A stretch of DNA of 64,000 nucleotides from NCBI GenBank assembly GCA_017623455.1, contig JAGAPA010000040.1, positions 1 through 64,000 of the forward strand, in the 5' to 3' direction. Below are positions 44,125-52,187 of the stretch, one piece after another. The DNA is from Clostridia bacterium. GTDB taxonomy: Bacteria > Bacillota > Clostridia > Christensenellales > Pumilibacteraceae. Position numbers and translations under genes: made by a program. The notes beneath the pieces are model-generated. The model saw only the letters and a list, made by a program, of their open reading frames with translations. It ran no database searches and had not been told where the DNA came from. How positions within the stretch are numbered: the stretch's first letter is position 1; the number at the start of each line of letters is the position of its first letter.

Positions 44125-44403
44125 TTACTCTGCAGGAGTTTCTTCTTTCACCTTCTTAAACTCTGCGAGAACGATTGCTTTAATCTGCTCTCTGGTTTCG
44201 GTGTTGAGCGGATGAACTATATCCTTATACTCGCCTTCGGGAGTCTTTTTGCTTGGCATTGCAATAAAATAATCTCCGTCGTTACCTTCCAAGATCTTAA
44301 CGTCGTGTACAACGAAACAATCATCGATAGTGATCGATGCAACTGCCTTAAGTTTGCCGTCGTCCTTCTTTACAAGTCTTACTCGTGTCTCTGTGATTTT
44401 CAT
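44125..44403 (-). CDS. spoVG: septation/sporulation regulator SpoVG
   Basis: A 92-residue nucleic-acid-binding regulator. MKITETRVRLVKKDDGKLKAVASITIDDCFVVHDVKILEG and FIAMPSKKTPEGEYKDIVHPLN are classic SpoVG. It influences asymmetric septation in sporulation and, in several species, binds RNA and DNA. GGGGAA precedes the ATG. In Bacillus it lies just upstream of glmU-prs; here those genes are 6 kb away on the same strand with carbohydrate genes and spoIIID in between. A TATAAT lies about 30 nt upstream, but I could not find the sigma-H motif known from Bacillus. Confidence 0.95.
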   Translation of the reverse strand: MKITETRVRLVKKDDGKLKAVASITIDDCFVVHDVKILEGNDGDYFIAMPSKKTPEGEYKDIVHPLNTETREQIKAIVLAEFKKVKEETPAE

Positions 44404-44632
44404 AAAATGTTCCCCTTATTAAATTAGTTTTTGTAACATTGATTATATTCTACTATATTTTTTTAAAATTTGCAAGGGTTTTTTCAAAAAAATGCAAAAA
44501 AATATTAAACGTACTATGTTTTTTGAGTGTTTTTGCTCATTTTTCGACTCAAACCACAATTCTTTGAGCTAAATCGCAACTTTAGTATACACTTTAAATT
44601 TACTAAAAAAGCGCATACGTTACGTTTTTTTG
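44404..44632. other. AT-rich intergenic region between divergent spoVG and SGNH gene
   Basis: No gene is seen. The stretch holds A/T tracts and a CATACGT at 44614-44620. Confidence 0.45.
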
Positions 44633-44662
44633 TTGACTTTCTCCGCGCAAAAGATGTATAAT
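44633..44662 (+). promoter_or_regulatory. promoter of the SGNH hydrolase gene
   Basis: TTGACT, 18 nt, TATAAT. It leaves a leader of about 80 nt that contains ATACGTATAC at 44714-44723. Confidence 0.7.
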
Positions 44663-44751
44663 AAAGTTACCTCAAACAAAACTTAATTTTTACATTATGT
44701 CACGTTTTATGCAATACGTATACTAAAAAACGCGACTAAAAGGAGGAGAAA

Positions 44752-45834
44752 ATGAAAGAAAAAGTAATAGACCTTAGTAGTATTGATAAGAATTTTAAGG
44801 TAGAAAGCTCTATTACCGAACCCGATATCGTATGGTTCGACGTGAAAAATGCACCATTTTCCATACACGGTGTTACGTATGACGAAGAACAAGGTTTATT
44901 TATAAGAATGCCACAAGAAATTGCGAATAAAACCAACGACGGTGTTGCATATCTTTGCAAAAACACTTCGGGTGGTAGAGTTAGATTTAGAACAAATTCC
45001 AAATTTCTCGGCATAAAAGTTGTTTATAAAGCAGAGCCACCATACGGACATTTTTCTATAACTGGACACCGAGGTTTCGATATTTATAAAGACATTAAAA
45101 ACGAGAGTGTATATTGTGGATCGTTTATTCCACCACGCCCATCTCCCGACGGATATTCATCATCTTGTGAGCTAGACGGACAAATGCACGACTACACTAT
45201 CAATTTCCCGCTATATAATCCAGTAAACGAATTATATATCGCACTAAAAAAGGACGCGCTACTCAGCGAGCCATCGCCGTATAAAGATATTGCGCCCATA
45301 CTTTATTACGGTTCGTCCATAACGCAGGGAGGATGCGCAAGCAAGCCTGGAAATTGTTATCAATATATGATTTGTCGAAAAACCAACGTGGACTTTATTA
45401 ATCTTGGTTTTTCGGGTAGCGCAAAAGCTGAAGATGCAATGATAGACTACATTTGTTCGCTTAATCCATCTATATTCGTGTACGACTACGATCACAACGC
45501 GCCCTCTGTTGAGCATCTTGAAAAGACGCACATGAAGTTGTTTAGAGCGTTTAGGACAGCTCACCCCACTACTCCCGTTATTTTTATGACCGCACCCGGC
45601 AATCTTCATACGAGAAAAAGCAACTACTATCCGCGCCACGAACTAATTTATAACAACTACCTTACGGCTAAAAACGAGGGTGACGAGAACGTTTATTTTG
45701 TGGACGGCTACACTCTTTTTGAGGGAGAGTTTTTCTCCGAGTGTACGGTAGACGGCGTTCATCCTAACGACTTAGGATTTTCGTATATGGCAAAAGCTTT
45801 GCTCCCTGTTATTAAGGACATTTTGAAAATTTAA
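44752..45834 (+). CDS. SGNH/GDSL carbohydrate esterase, cytoplasmic
   Basis: A 360-residue two-domain esterase. Residues about 15-170 form an N-terminal beta-sandwich (SGNH_hydro_N type, RVRFRTNSKFLGIKVVYK), and residues about 178-360 the hydrolase: YGSSITQGG with nucleophile Ser189, NLGFSGSAKAED (block II Gly), and DGVHPND with the catalytic Asp334 and His337. Such enzymes deacetylate sugars. No signal peptide, so it should act on imported oligosaccharides. AAGGAGG precedes the ATG. Confidence 0.82.
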   Translation: MKEKVIDLSSIDKNFKVESSITEPDIVWFDVKNAPFSIHGVTYDEEQGLFIRMPQEIANKTNDGVAYLCKNTSGGRVRFRTNSKFLGIKVVYKAEPPYGHFSITGHRGFDIYKDIKNESVYCGSFIPPRPSPDGYSSSCELDGQMHDYTINFPLYNPVNELYIALKKDALLSEPSPYKDIAPILYYGSSITQGGCASKPGNCYQYMICRKTNVDFINLGFSGSAKAEDAMIDYICSLNPSIFVYDYDHNAPSVEHLEKTHMKLFRAFRTAHPTTPVIFMTAPGNLHTRKSNYYPRHELIYNNYLTAKNEGDENVYFVDGYTLFEGEFFSECTVDGVHPNDLGFSYMAKALLPVIKDILKI

Positions 45835-45845
45835 CAAAAACTGCA

Positions 45846-45853
45846 ATACGTAT
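45846..45853 (+). other. ATACGTAT motif after the SGNH hydrolase stop codon
   Basis: The palindrome lies 11 nt past the stop; the reverse strand reads ATCACATACGTATTGCA, close to the copy behind the yitT-family gene. Confidence 0.5.
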
Positions 45854-45879
45854 GTGATTTTTTGTTACAACTCTCAAAA

Positions 45880-45915
45880 AAAAGAAGTCAACTAAAATTG
45901 TTGGCTTCTTCTTTT
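45880..45915. terminator. terminator shared by convergent SGNH and GH43 genes
   Basis: AAGAAGTCAAC and GTTGGCTTCTT pair (one T-G), with an A run before and T run after. Confidence 0.75.
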
Positions 45916-45931
45916 ATTCGCTATAGTTTTT

Positions 45932-46879
45932 TTAGATCTTATCCGCATATCTTTCAGCTATCATTTTTTCGCCGTCTAATACAAGCTTGCAAATTCTTGC
46001 CGTACGCTTTTCCTCAAGATGAGCAAGACGAGGATCAGGAACTGCGTCACGTCCGTGATATACCGCATACCATACTCCGTCTACCTTTATTGCACTGTTA
46101 TGTCCCGTTCCCTCTTCAAACTCGTTTTTAGCAATAAGGGGCATATAGGTGTTCTCGTTGGGGTACTTTGTGAACTTGATTTTGGTAAGATCGGTTTCGG
46201 TTGTTTTTGCTACGGCATAACCGAGATAGTAATACTCGTTCTGATAGCAGTTGCCCGAATAAATTATATAGTGATAATCACCCTCTCTGAAGTAGAACGC
46301 GCCCTCCAACGTGTGCCAATGCTGACCTTTCTTAAATCTGTCACGCTGGAAAATCTCCTCGTCAAGAGTGGGTTTAAGCACGGTTACGGGGTTACCTTCC
46401 ACGCTTTCGGGGGTGGGCATTTTGTCTACCACGATATACGTACCTGCTCTTTTGGGGTCGTCGTAATCGTTTACGGAATAGAATATAAACATTCCGCTCT
46501 CGTTTTTTACCACGTGAGAATCGATTGAAAACGGTTCGATAAGCTGTTTAGCATCGATAAACGGACCACAGGGCGAGGTAGAAGAAGCTACGTGCATAGC
46601 CTCCATGTGACAGTCGTCACTCTCCTGTGGCATGCAGGAAACGTACATATAATACTTTCCGTCCACGTAAATAACGGACGGCGCCCAATACTCCTTTTTT
46701 CCTTCCATTGTAAACACAAAACCGAGATCCTTATATTCTCCTAAAAGCGAATCGGACTCGTAAGCTCTTACTCCGTCTACTGAAGTCGAGTATACGTAAA
46801 ACTTTCCGTTTTCGCCCTTTAAGATAAACGGATCGGGCTGAGAAGGGTATGCGTTGGGATTAAAATCAATAAGCTTCAT
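45932..46879 (-). CDS. GH43-family glycosidase, cytoplasmic
   Basis: A 315-residue single-domain five-bladed propeller. SQPDPFILKGENGKFYVYST holds the catalytic base Asp (about residue 16), YWAPSVIYVDGKYYMYVSC the next blade, IDSHVVKNESGMFIFYS the transition-state Asp, EGAFYFREGDYHYIIYSG the general-acid Glu and GTGHNSAIKVDGVWYAVYHGRD the last blade. It lacks a signal peptide, unlike the large GH43-like lipoprotein at 0.7 kb, so they may act in sequence on imported and external chains. AAGGAG is 8 nt before the chosen ATG; an ATG two codons earlier is too close to that site. Confidence 0.85.
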   Translation of the reverse strand: MKLIDFNPNAYPSQPDPFILKGENGKFYVYSTSVDGVRAYESDSLLGEYKDLGFVFTMEGKKEYWAPSVIYVDGKYYMYVSCMPQESDDCHMEAMHVASSTSPCGPFIDAKQLIEPFSIDSHVVKNESGMFIFYSVNDYDDPKRAGTYIVVDKMPTPESVEGNPVTVLKPTLDEEIFQRDRFKKGQHWHTLEGAFYFREGDYHYIIYSGNCYQNEYYYLGYAVAKTTETDLTKIKFTKYPNENTYMPLIAKNEFEEGTGHNSAIKVDGVWYAVYHGRDAVPDPRLAHLEEKRTARICKLVLDGEKMIAERYADKI

Positions 46880-46908
46880 AAACATTTCTCCTTGTTATTG
46901 CTTATACT

Positions 46909-46937
46909 ATTTTACTGTAAAACATCAGGTTTGTCAA
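46909..46937 (-). promoter_or_regulatory. promoter of the cytoplasmic GH43 gene
   Basis: On the minus strand TTGACA, 17 nt, TAAAAT. Confidence 0.7.
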
Positions 46938-46966
46938 TACAAAACTCGAAATTAAAACATAATTTT

Positions 46967-46996
46967 GCATTATTCTCCCACGTTTTTCATATACAT
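46967..46996 (+). promoter_or_regulatory. possible sigma-E-type promoter of spoIIID
   Basis: GCATTAT, 14 nt, CATATACAT resembles the mother-cell sigma-E pattern (GTMATAT, 13-15 nt, CATACAMT). spoIIID is sigma-E-dependent in Bacillus. No sigma-A promoter is seen here on the plus strand. Confidence 0.5.
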
Positions 46997-47026
46997 TAGC
47001 AAAAAGAAAACACAATGGGAGGGATA

Positions 47027-47296
47027 ATGATTATCAGCAACGAAAGGTGCGTGCAAGAAGCATTGTACGTAATCAAGCACAAAGCCACGGTCAGAGAAAC
47101 CGCAAAAGCATTCGGAGTAAGCAAAAGCACGGTTCACAAGGACGTTACCGAGAGGCTAAAAAGGGTAAACATCAAGCTTTACTGCAAAGTAAAAGAAATA
47201 CTTAACGAGAACTTTTCGGTCCGGCACATTCGTGGAGGGGAAGCAACCAAGCGCAAATACGAAAGCATTAAAAATCAAAACGGTAACAACCCATGA
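47027..47296 (+). CDS. spoIIID: sporulation transcription factor SpoIIID
   Basis: An 89-residue DNA-binding protein. The helix-turn-helix is TVRETAKAFGVSKSTVHKDVTERL (about 22-45), followed by VNIKLYCKVKEILNENFSVRHIRGGEATKRKY, which is nearly the standard SpoIIID C-terminal helix. It switches mother-cell genes between the sigma-E and sigma-K programmes. The ATG at 47027 follows GGGAGGG; an ATG four codons earlier lies within that site. It stands alone, separated from spoIIQ by 39 kb, although the two are neighbours in many Clostridia. Confidence 0.95.
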   Translation: MIISNERCVQEALYVIKHKATVRETAKAFGVSKSTVHKDVTERLKRVNIKLYCKVKEILNENFSVRHIRGGEATKRKYESIKNQNGNNP

Positions 47297-47392
47297 AGGA
47301 CGATTATTCTCCTGCTTCTGCTTCTTAACTCGCCAAATCGGCTTCAATAAAAATTCTTTCCGATTTAATAACGTTTATTTTACGTTTATATA

Positions 47393-47421
47393 TTGCAAAA
47401 TCAATTAAAATATTGTATAAT
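47393..47421 (+). promoter_or_regulatory. promoter of the FGGY kinase gene
   Basis: TTGCAA, 17 nt, TATAAT; it overlaps an in-frame ATG upstream and so fixes the start at 47449. Confidence 0.65.
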
Positions 47422-47448
47422 AAGAAAAAACGTATTGGGAGAATTGCA

Positions 47449-48978
47449 ATGAAAATTTTAGGAATAGAACTCGGCTCTACCAGAATTAAAGCGGTGCTTA
47501 TTGACGAGAACGCAAAAATTCTTGCAACGGGTGTGAGCGAGTGGGAAAACGAGCTTGTTGACGGACTTTGGTCCTATCCTATGCAAAAGGCGAAAAGCGG
47601 AATGCAAGAGGCTTATGCCGATCTTGTAAAAAACTACGGCAAAGCCATAACTACTCTTGACAGAATAGGAATTTCGGCAATGATGCACGGTCATCTTGCC
47701 TTTGACGAAAACGACAATCTGTTAGTACCTTTCCGCACTTGGCGAAACACAAACTCTGCAAAAGCAGGTGAAATTCTAAGCGAATTGCTTGATTTCCACG
47801 TTCCTACACGCTGGTCTGTTTCGCAGTATTTTCAAACGGTTCTAAACAAGGAAGAACACGTAAAAAAGATTGCGCATCTTAATACGTTGTCCGGCTACGT
47901 TCACTATCTTCTTACGGGAAAGAGGGTTCTCGGAATGAACGACGCGTCGGGAATTTTTCCGCTTTTGAGAAACGATTACGATGAAGAAAGACTCAAAAAG
48001 TTTGACACGTTGTTGAGTTCTTACGACATTAAGGGCAAATTTAAGGATCTGCTTCCTTCCGTTTTGCCTGCAGGTGCAAACGCGGGAGCTTTGACGGAAG
48101 AAGGCGCGCTCTTGCTTGATCCGACGGGAAATTTACAGCCCGGAATTCCTTTCTGTCCGCCCGAAGGCGACATGGGTACGGGCATGATTGCAACGGGAAG
48201 CGTAGAACCTCTTTGTGGAAATATTTCCTCGGGAACAAGCGCAAATCTTACCGTAATACTCGAAAAACCGCTCAGCCGTGCTTATGAGGAGCTTGACGTT
48301 ATCGCAACTCCCGACGGCTATCCTGCGGTTATCATTCACACCAACAACTGCACTAACGAGATCAACGAATGGATAAACGTTTTTGACGAAGCTCTTAAGC
48401 TGTTTGGGCTTAACGTAAGCAAGGGTGAACTGTTTGAAAAACTGTTTAACTACGCTCTTAAAAGCGACATAGACGTGGGCGGAATGACAGGCTATAACTT
48501 TCTTGCAGGCGAAGGTCTTGCAGGAACGAACAAGGGTGCGCCGTTGCTTGTAAGAGGTCAGGACGGCAATCTTAACCTTGCTAACCTTATGCAAACGCAG
48601 ATATACTCTGCTATTGCCACACTTTCACTTGGCATTGATATTCTTGACAAAGAGGGCATAAAGCTTAAGAAAGTGCTTGCTCACGGCGGTTTTTACAAGA
48701 CGCCTCTTATCGGACAAAGCGCAACCTCAGCTGTTCTTAAAACACCCGTCACCGTTATGAACACGGCATCCGAGGGCGGTGCTTGGGGAATAGCCGTTCT
48801 TGCCCTTTACAGTACGCAAAACTCGATAACGTTATCCGCTTTCCTTGACAAAATCTTTGAAAGTGCTGAAAAGACCGTGCTTGAGGCAAGCACGGAAGAG
48901 AAGGACAAATACGCAGAATTTTTGCGCAACTACATCCGCTACCTCCCCGTAGCAAAAACCGCTTCATCCCTTCAGTAA
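47449..48978 (+). CDS. FGGY family carbohydrate kinase
   Basis: A 509-residue sugar kinase. The N-terminal phosphate-binding motif is GIELGSTRIKAVLIDE (about 5-20), with MMHGHLAFDENDNLLVPFRTWRNTNS downstream; the C-terminal adenosine motif is VLAHGGFYKTPLIGQ and the family end is TASEGGAWGIAVLALY. The group includes xylulokinase, ribulokinase and rhamnulokinase; it resembles xylulokinase-like members but the substrate is uncertain. With the isomerase/epimerase and glycosidase genes it would complete pentose or deoxyhexose use. GGGAGAA precedes the ATG. Confidence 0.82.
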   Translation: MKILGIELGSTRIKAVLIDENAKILATGVSEWENELVDGLWSYPMQKAKSGMQEAYADLVKNYGKAITTLDRIGISAMMHGHLAFDENDNLLVPFRTWRNTNSAKAGEILSELLDFHVPTRWSVSQYFQTVLNKEEHVKKIAHLNTLSGYVHYLLTGKRVLGMNDASGIFPLLRNDYDEERLKKFDTLLSSYDIKGKFKDLLPSVLPAGANAGALTEEGALLLDPTGNLQPGIPFCPPEGDMGTGMIATGSVEPLCGNISSGTSANLTVILEKPLSRAYEELDVIATPDGYPAVIIHTNNCTNEINEWINVFDEALKLFGLNVSKGELFEKLFNYALKSDIDVGGMTGYNFLAGEGLAGTNKGAPLLVRGQDGNLNLANLMQTQIYSAIATLSLGIDILDKEGIKLKKVLAHGGFYKTPLIGQSATSAVLKTPVTVMNTASEGGAWGIAVLALYSTQNSITLSAFLDKIFESAEKTVLEASTEEKDKYAEFLRNYIRYLPVAKTASSLQ

Positions 48979-48982
48979 CACA

Positions 48983-49011
48983 AAAACCGTATCACACCGA
49001 TACGGTTTTTT
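48983..49011 (+). terminator. terminator of the FGGY kinase gene
   Basis: AAAACCGTATC and GATACGGTTTT pair around ACACC with a T run. A short ATACGT follows at 49015-49020. Confidence 0.9.
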
Positions 49012-49035
49012 GCAATACGTTTCCTTCCTATTACA

Positions 49036-49073
49036 AAAGAACTCGGTACAAATATGTACCAAGTTCTTTTTTT
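49036..49073 (-). terminator. terminator of prs
   Basis: AAAGAACT-GGTAC and GTACC-AGTTCTTT pair around AAATAT with one mismatch, 6 nt behind the prs stop. Confidence 0.8.
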
Positions 49074-49078
49074 GTTTC

Positions 49079-50038
49079 TTATTCGTAAAGACGGCTTAAG
49101 GGCTTGTCTGCAAAGATGCACTCGATAGATTGAGCGAAGATCTCTGCAACCGAAATAGCCTCAAACTTCTCGCTCTGCTTATTCTCGGAAAGAGTGATTG
49201 TATTGAGAAGGAAGAGCTTTTTGATTACGGATTCGTTAAGGCGCTTAAGAGCGGGACCGGAGAGAACCGCGTGCGTACAGCAAGCGTAAACTTCCTTTGC
49301 TCCGCCTACGTCAATTAAGGCTTTTGCGCCCTGAGTGATAGTTCCTGCGGTGTCGATCATATCGTCAACGAGCAAGCAGGTCTTACCCTTAACGTCACCG
49401 ATAATGTTCATAACTTCCATTACGTTGGGCTTGGGTCTGCGCTTGTCCACGATAGCAAGTCCGCAACCTAACTTTTGAGCCATCTGACGCGCTCTGCCTA
49501 CAGAACCTACGTCGGGAGATACAACGATAAGATCGTCGCTCTGAGCAAAATCAAGCTCCTTTATGTACTTAGCAAGTACGGAAACGCCCAAAAGGTTGTC
49601 TGTGGGAACGTCGAAGAAGCCCTGAATCTGGGGTGCGTGAAGGTCCATAGTAAGAACTCTGTCCGCGCCTGCGGTGGTAATAAGATCAGCAACGAGCTTT
49701 GCGGTAATGGGATCTCTTGCTCTTGCTTTTCTATCCTGACGGGCATAGCCGAAATAGGGAACTACAGCAGTAATTCTACCTGCACTTGCTCTGCGCATTG
49801 CGTCGATAATTACCAAAAGCTCGATAAGGTTATCGTTGACGGGAGTGCAAGTGGACTGGATTACGAATACGTCGCATCCTCTTACAGTTTCGCCGATCTG
49901 AACGCAAGTTTCTCCGTCAGAGAACTGACCTACGACCATATCACCCAAGGGAATCTTGAGGTAGTCCGAAATTGCCTGAGCAAGCTCTTTGTTGCCGTTT
50001 CCTGCAAACAGTTTGATTTTGTTTCCGTGTGTTATCAT
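49079..50038 (-). CDS. prs: ribose-phosphate pyrophosphokinase
   Basis: A 319-residue enzyme making PRPP from ribose-5-P and ATP for nucleotide, His and Trp synthesis. FSDGETCVQIGETVRGCDVFVIQS, PYFGYARQDRKARARDPITAKL (flexible loop and ATP site), TMDLHAPQIQGFFDVPTDNL and the PRPP loop LLVDDMIDTAGTI are all present. GGAGG lies 7 nt before ATG 50038, which is 41 nt behind the glmU-like stop. The glmU-prs order is conserved with Bacillus. Confidence 0.95.
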   Translation of the reverse strand: MITHGNKIKLFAGNGNKELAQAISDYLKIPLGDMVVGQFSDGETCVQIGETVRGCDVFVIQSTCTPVNDNLIELLVIIDAMRRASAGRITAVVPYFGYARQDRKARARDPITAKLVADLITTAGADRVLTMDLHAPQIQGFFDVPTDNLLGVSVLAKYIKELDFAQSDDLIVVSPDVGSVGRARQMAQKLGCGLAIVDKRRPKPNVMEVMNIIGDVKGKTCLLVDDMIDTAGTITQGAKALIDVGGAKEVYACCTHAVLSGPALKRLNESVIKKLFLLNTITLSENKQSEKFEAISVAEIFAQSIECIFADKPLSRLYE

Positions 50039-50078
50039 GAGTATTCCTCCAAATTTAATAGCCAATTAAGTTGTTTTG

Positions 50079-51182
50079 TCATTCGTCATGCTTATTTGCG
50101 GTATAAAGATTACCCTTCCAATTAGGTTTTTCCACCTGTCTTGCCCGAGCAATAACGAGCGAAGAGGGAGAAACGTCGTTGGTTATGGTAGAACCTGCGG
50201 CAATAAACGCACCGTCGGATACGGTCAGGGGAGCAACAAGCGTTGCTTTAGAACCGATAAACACGTTGTTTCCAACCATTGTGGTGTGCTTATTTTTACC
50301 GTCGTAATTCGCAAACACGACGCCTGCGCCCACGTTACAGTTTTCACCCATAATCACGTCGCCCAGATAGGAAAGATGACTTATCTTACACCTGTTGCCG
50401 ATATGACATTTTTTCAATTCAACAAAGTCACCGATCTTACAGCTTTCGCCGATAACGTTGTCGTTTCTTATATGCGCGTACGGTCCGACCTGAGTATTCT
50501 TTCCTATAAAAGAATGAACAAGGCGAGATGAAAGAATATGCGCTCCGCTTTCGATGATGCAACTGTCAATATTGTTGCCTGCATCTATGCGCGCATCATC
50601 CTTTATTACCGTATTACCGCCGATAATGTTGTTGGGAGAGATTCTTACTCCCTTACCGATAGAAACTCCGCTACCGATAAAGGTGGACGCAGTATCCTCT
50701 ATCATTACGCCGTTGCGCATATGATAGGAAAGAATTCGGTTGCGCATAATCTCATGAATCATCGCAATCTGCTTAAACGATACCGCAGTAATAAAATCTT
50801 CCTCGTCAAAATATTGAGTGTCAGCGGAATATATCTTATCCACACGCTGAACAAACTCCGTTTTAAAAACAAAACCCCGAGTCATTTTAATAACGTTAGC
50901 ACCTGTATCAACCGCTTGCTTTACCGCTTGCGATACGGTTTTTGCCGTGATAAGCGGAGTGTCGGAGTACAGTACTACCGTGTATTCGGATTCGGGATCG
51001 AGATAAGGTCTGATATTGAGTGGTACGGAAAGTTTATCGTTATAGCTAACGGTTGCAACGGTGCCCTGAACGGCAAGTGAAACCCATTGCAACATAGTCT
51101 TACCAAAAAGTTCGATACCTGCAGTATTCCCTACTTTATCGTAAGACGTCTTTATTATAATTCCGCTAACTCTTTTACTCAT
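50079..51182 (-). CDS. GlmU-like protein: degenerate uridylyltransferase, intact acetyltransferase domain
   Basis: A 367-residue protein, against about 455 for GlmU. The first 150 residues keep fragments of the nucleotidyltransferase (IELFGKTMLQWV, VVLYSDTPLIT) but lack the essential LAAGXGTRM loop and about 90 residues. The left-handed beta-helix (about 163-345) is well kept: AHIRNDNVIGESCKIGDFVELKK, His269 in KISHLSYLGD and Asn292 in ANYDG, which match the acetyl-transfer His and Asn of GlmU. So it probably acetylates glucosamine-1-P while another protein makes UDP-GlcNAc. It heads the operon with prs. The mRNA appears leaderless: TTGACA-17-TATAAT ends 6 nt before the ATG. Confidence 0.75.
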   Translation of the reverse strand: MSKRVSGIIIKTSYDKVGNTAGIELFGKTMLQWVSLAVQGTVATVSYNDKLSVPLNIRPYLDPESEYTVVLYSDTPLITAKTVSQAVKQAVDTGANVIKMTRGFVFKTEFVQRVDKIYSADTQYFDEEDFITAVSFKQIAMIHEIMRNRILSYHMRNGVMIEDTASTFIGSGVSIGKGVRISPNNIIGGNTVIKDDARIDAGNNIDSCIIESGAHILSSRLVHSFIGKNTQVGPYAHIRNDNVIGESCKIGDFVELKKCHIGNRCKISHLSYLGDVIMGENCNVGAGVVFANYDGKNKHTTMVGNNVFIGSKATLVAPLTVSDGAFIAAGSTITNDVSPSSLVIARARQVEKPNWKGNLYTANKHDE

Positions 51183-51188
51183 AATACT

Positions 51189-51217
51189 ATTATATTATTT
51201 TATCGGCATAATGTCAA
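51189..51217 (-). promoter_or_regulatory. consensus promoter of glmU-like-prs, leaderless
   Basis: On the minus strand a perfect TTGACA, 17 nt, perfect TATAAT, then AGTATT and the ATG at 51182. No room remains for a ribosome binding site. Confidence 0.8.
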
Positions 51218-51248
51218 GACAAAGATGGCAAATGCCACTAAATTTTTA

Positions 51249-51719
51249 TTACTCGCTTGCCGTTTTATCCTTATTTTTCCTTATTTCGGCAAAAAAACTT
51301 TTCAAAAGCTGTTCGCACTCCTCTAAAAGCACTCCGCCACGAGTGGGAGCTCTGTGGTTAAACCTGTCGTTAAGCAGATTATAAAGTGTTCCACAGCACC
51401 CAAAACGCTTATCGTACGCGCCGAATATTACTTTGGAAATGCGCGAAGATATGATCGCTCCGCTACACATTACGCACGGCTCTAACGTCACGTAAAGTTC
51501 GCATCCCGACAAATTCCAGTTGCTAAGAACTTTACTTGCTCTATCTATTGCAAGAACTTCCGCATGCGCCGTAGCTCTGTTGGTCTTTTCACGCTCGTTA
51601 TGCGCCCTTGAAATAATCTCACCGTCTTTTACAACAACAGCTCCAACGGGAACGTCACCGTAGCGCTTACATTTTTTTGCTTCCTTTATGCACTCGAGCA
51701 TTATCTCGTTTTCCGTCAT
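51249..51719 (-). CDS. tadA: tRNA adenosine(34) deaminase
   Basis: A 156-residue zinc deaminase that makes inosine at tRNA position 34. The zinc motifs HAEVLAID (His52, Glu54) and PCVMCSG (Cys82, Cys85) are intact, and PVGAVVV is the usual N-terminal strand. The ATG at 51719 follows GAGGAAGA; the GTG further upstream is not needed. The tRNA-Leu(AAG) at 33.4 kb is a possible second substrate beside tRNA-Arg(ACG). It follows rlmH by 15 nt. Confidence 0.93.
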   Translation of the reverse strand: MTENEIMLECIKEAKKCKRYGDVPVGAVVVKDGEIISRAHNEREKTNRATAHAEVLAIDRASKVLSNWNLSGCELYVTLEPCVMCSGAIISSRISKVIFGAYDKRFGCCGTLYNLLNDRFNHRAPTRGGVLLEECEQLLKSFFAEIRKNKDKTASE

Positions 51720-51734
51720 ACTCTTCCTCACTTT

Positions 51735-52187
51735 TTACTTATGATACGGCGTGCCCTCAGTTATGCAAAACGAGCGATATATCTGTTCGAAAAGCATGAG
51801 TCGCACAAGCTGATGCGGAAACGTTACTTTTCCAAACGAAAGCGTCATATCCGCCTTTTTTCTTACTCTGTCGTCAAAACCTTTTGACCCGCCTATAACA
51901 AACGTAACCTCGCTGTTCGTCACGAACGCCCTATCCACGCTTTGCGCAAGCTCGGGGCTTGTGAGCTGTTTTCCGCCGATATCAAGAACTATAACGTAAC
52001 CCTTAAGAGCCGGGAGAATAAGCGAGCTTTCCTTTTCTATGCAGGTATTGTCGTCGGTTGCATAATCGGTAATCTCCTTTACCGTAACAGAAGCATAACG
52101 CGACAGGCGCTTAGTGTATTCCGCTATGCCGTCTTTAAGGTACTGCTCTTTAAGCTTTCCCACACAAACGATATTGATCTTTTTCAT
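51735..52187 (-). CDS. rlmH: 23S rRNA pseudouridine-1915 N3-methyltransferase
   Basis: A 150-residue SPOUT methyltransferase. INIVCVGKLKEQYL starts the protein, VIVLDIGGKQLTS and VTFVIGGSKGF (about 94-104) build the SAM knot, and QLVRLMLFEQIYRSFCITEGTPYHK is the standard C terminus. ATG 52187 overlaps the TGA of the preceding CPBP gene as ATGA, so it is translationally coupled. In Bacillus it lies near walJ (yycJ), as it does here. Confidence 0.95.
   Translation of the reverse strand: MKKINIVCVGKLKEQYLKDGIAEYTKRLSRYASVTVKEITDYATDDNTCIEKESSLILPALKGYVIVLDIGGKQLTSPELAQSVDRAFVTNSEVTFVIGGSKGFDDRVRKKADMTLSFGKVTFPHQLVRLMLFEQIYRSFCITEGTPYHK

Noticed and set aside
44404..44490. Sigma-H promoter of spoVG as in Bacillus
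   Set aside because: A GAAT element is present but no AGGA-type -35 at the right distance.
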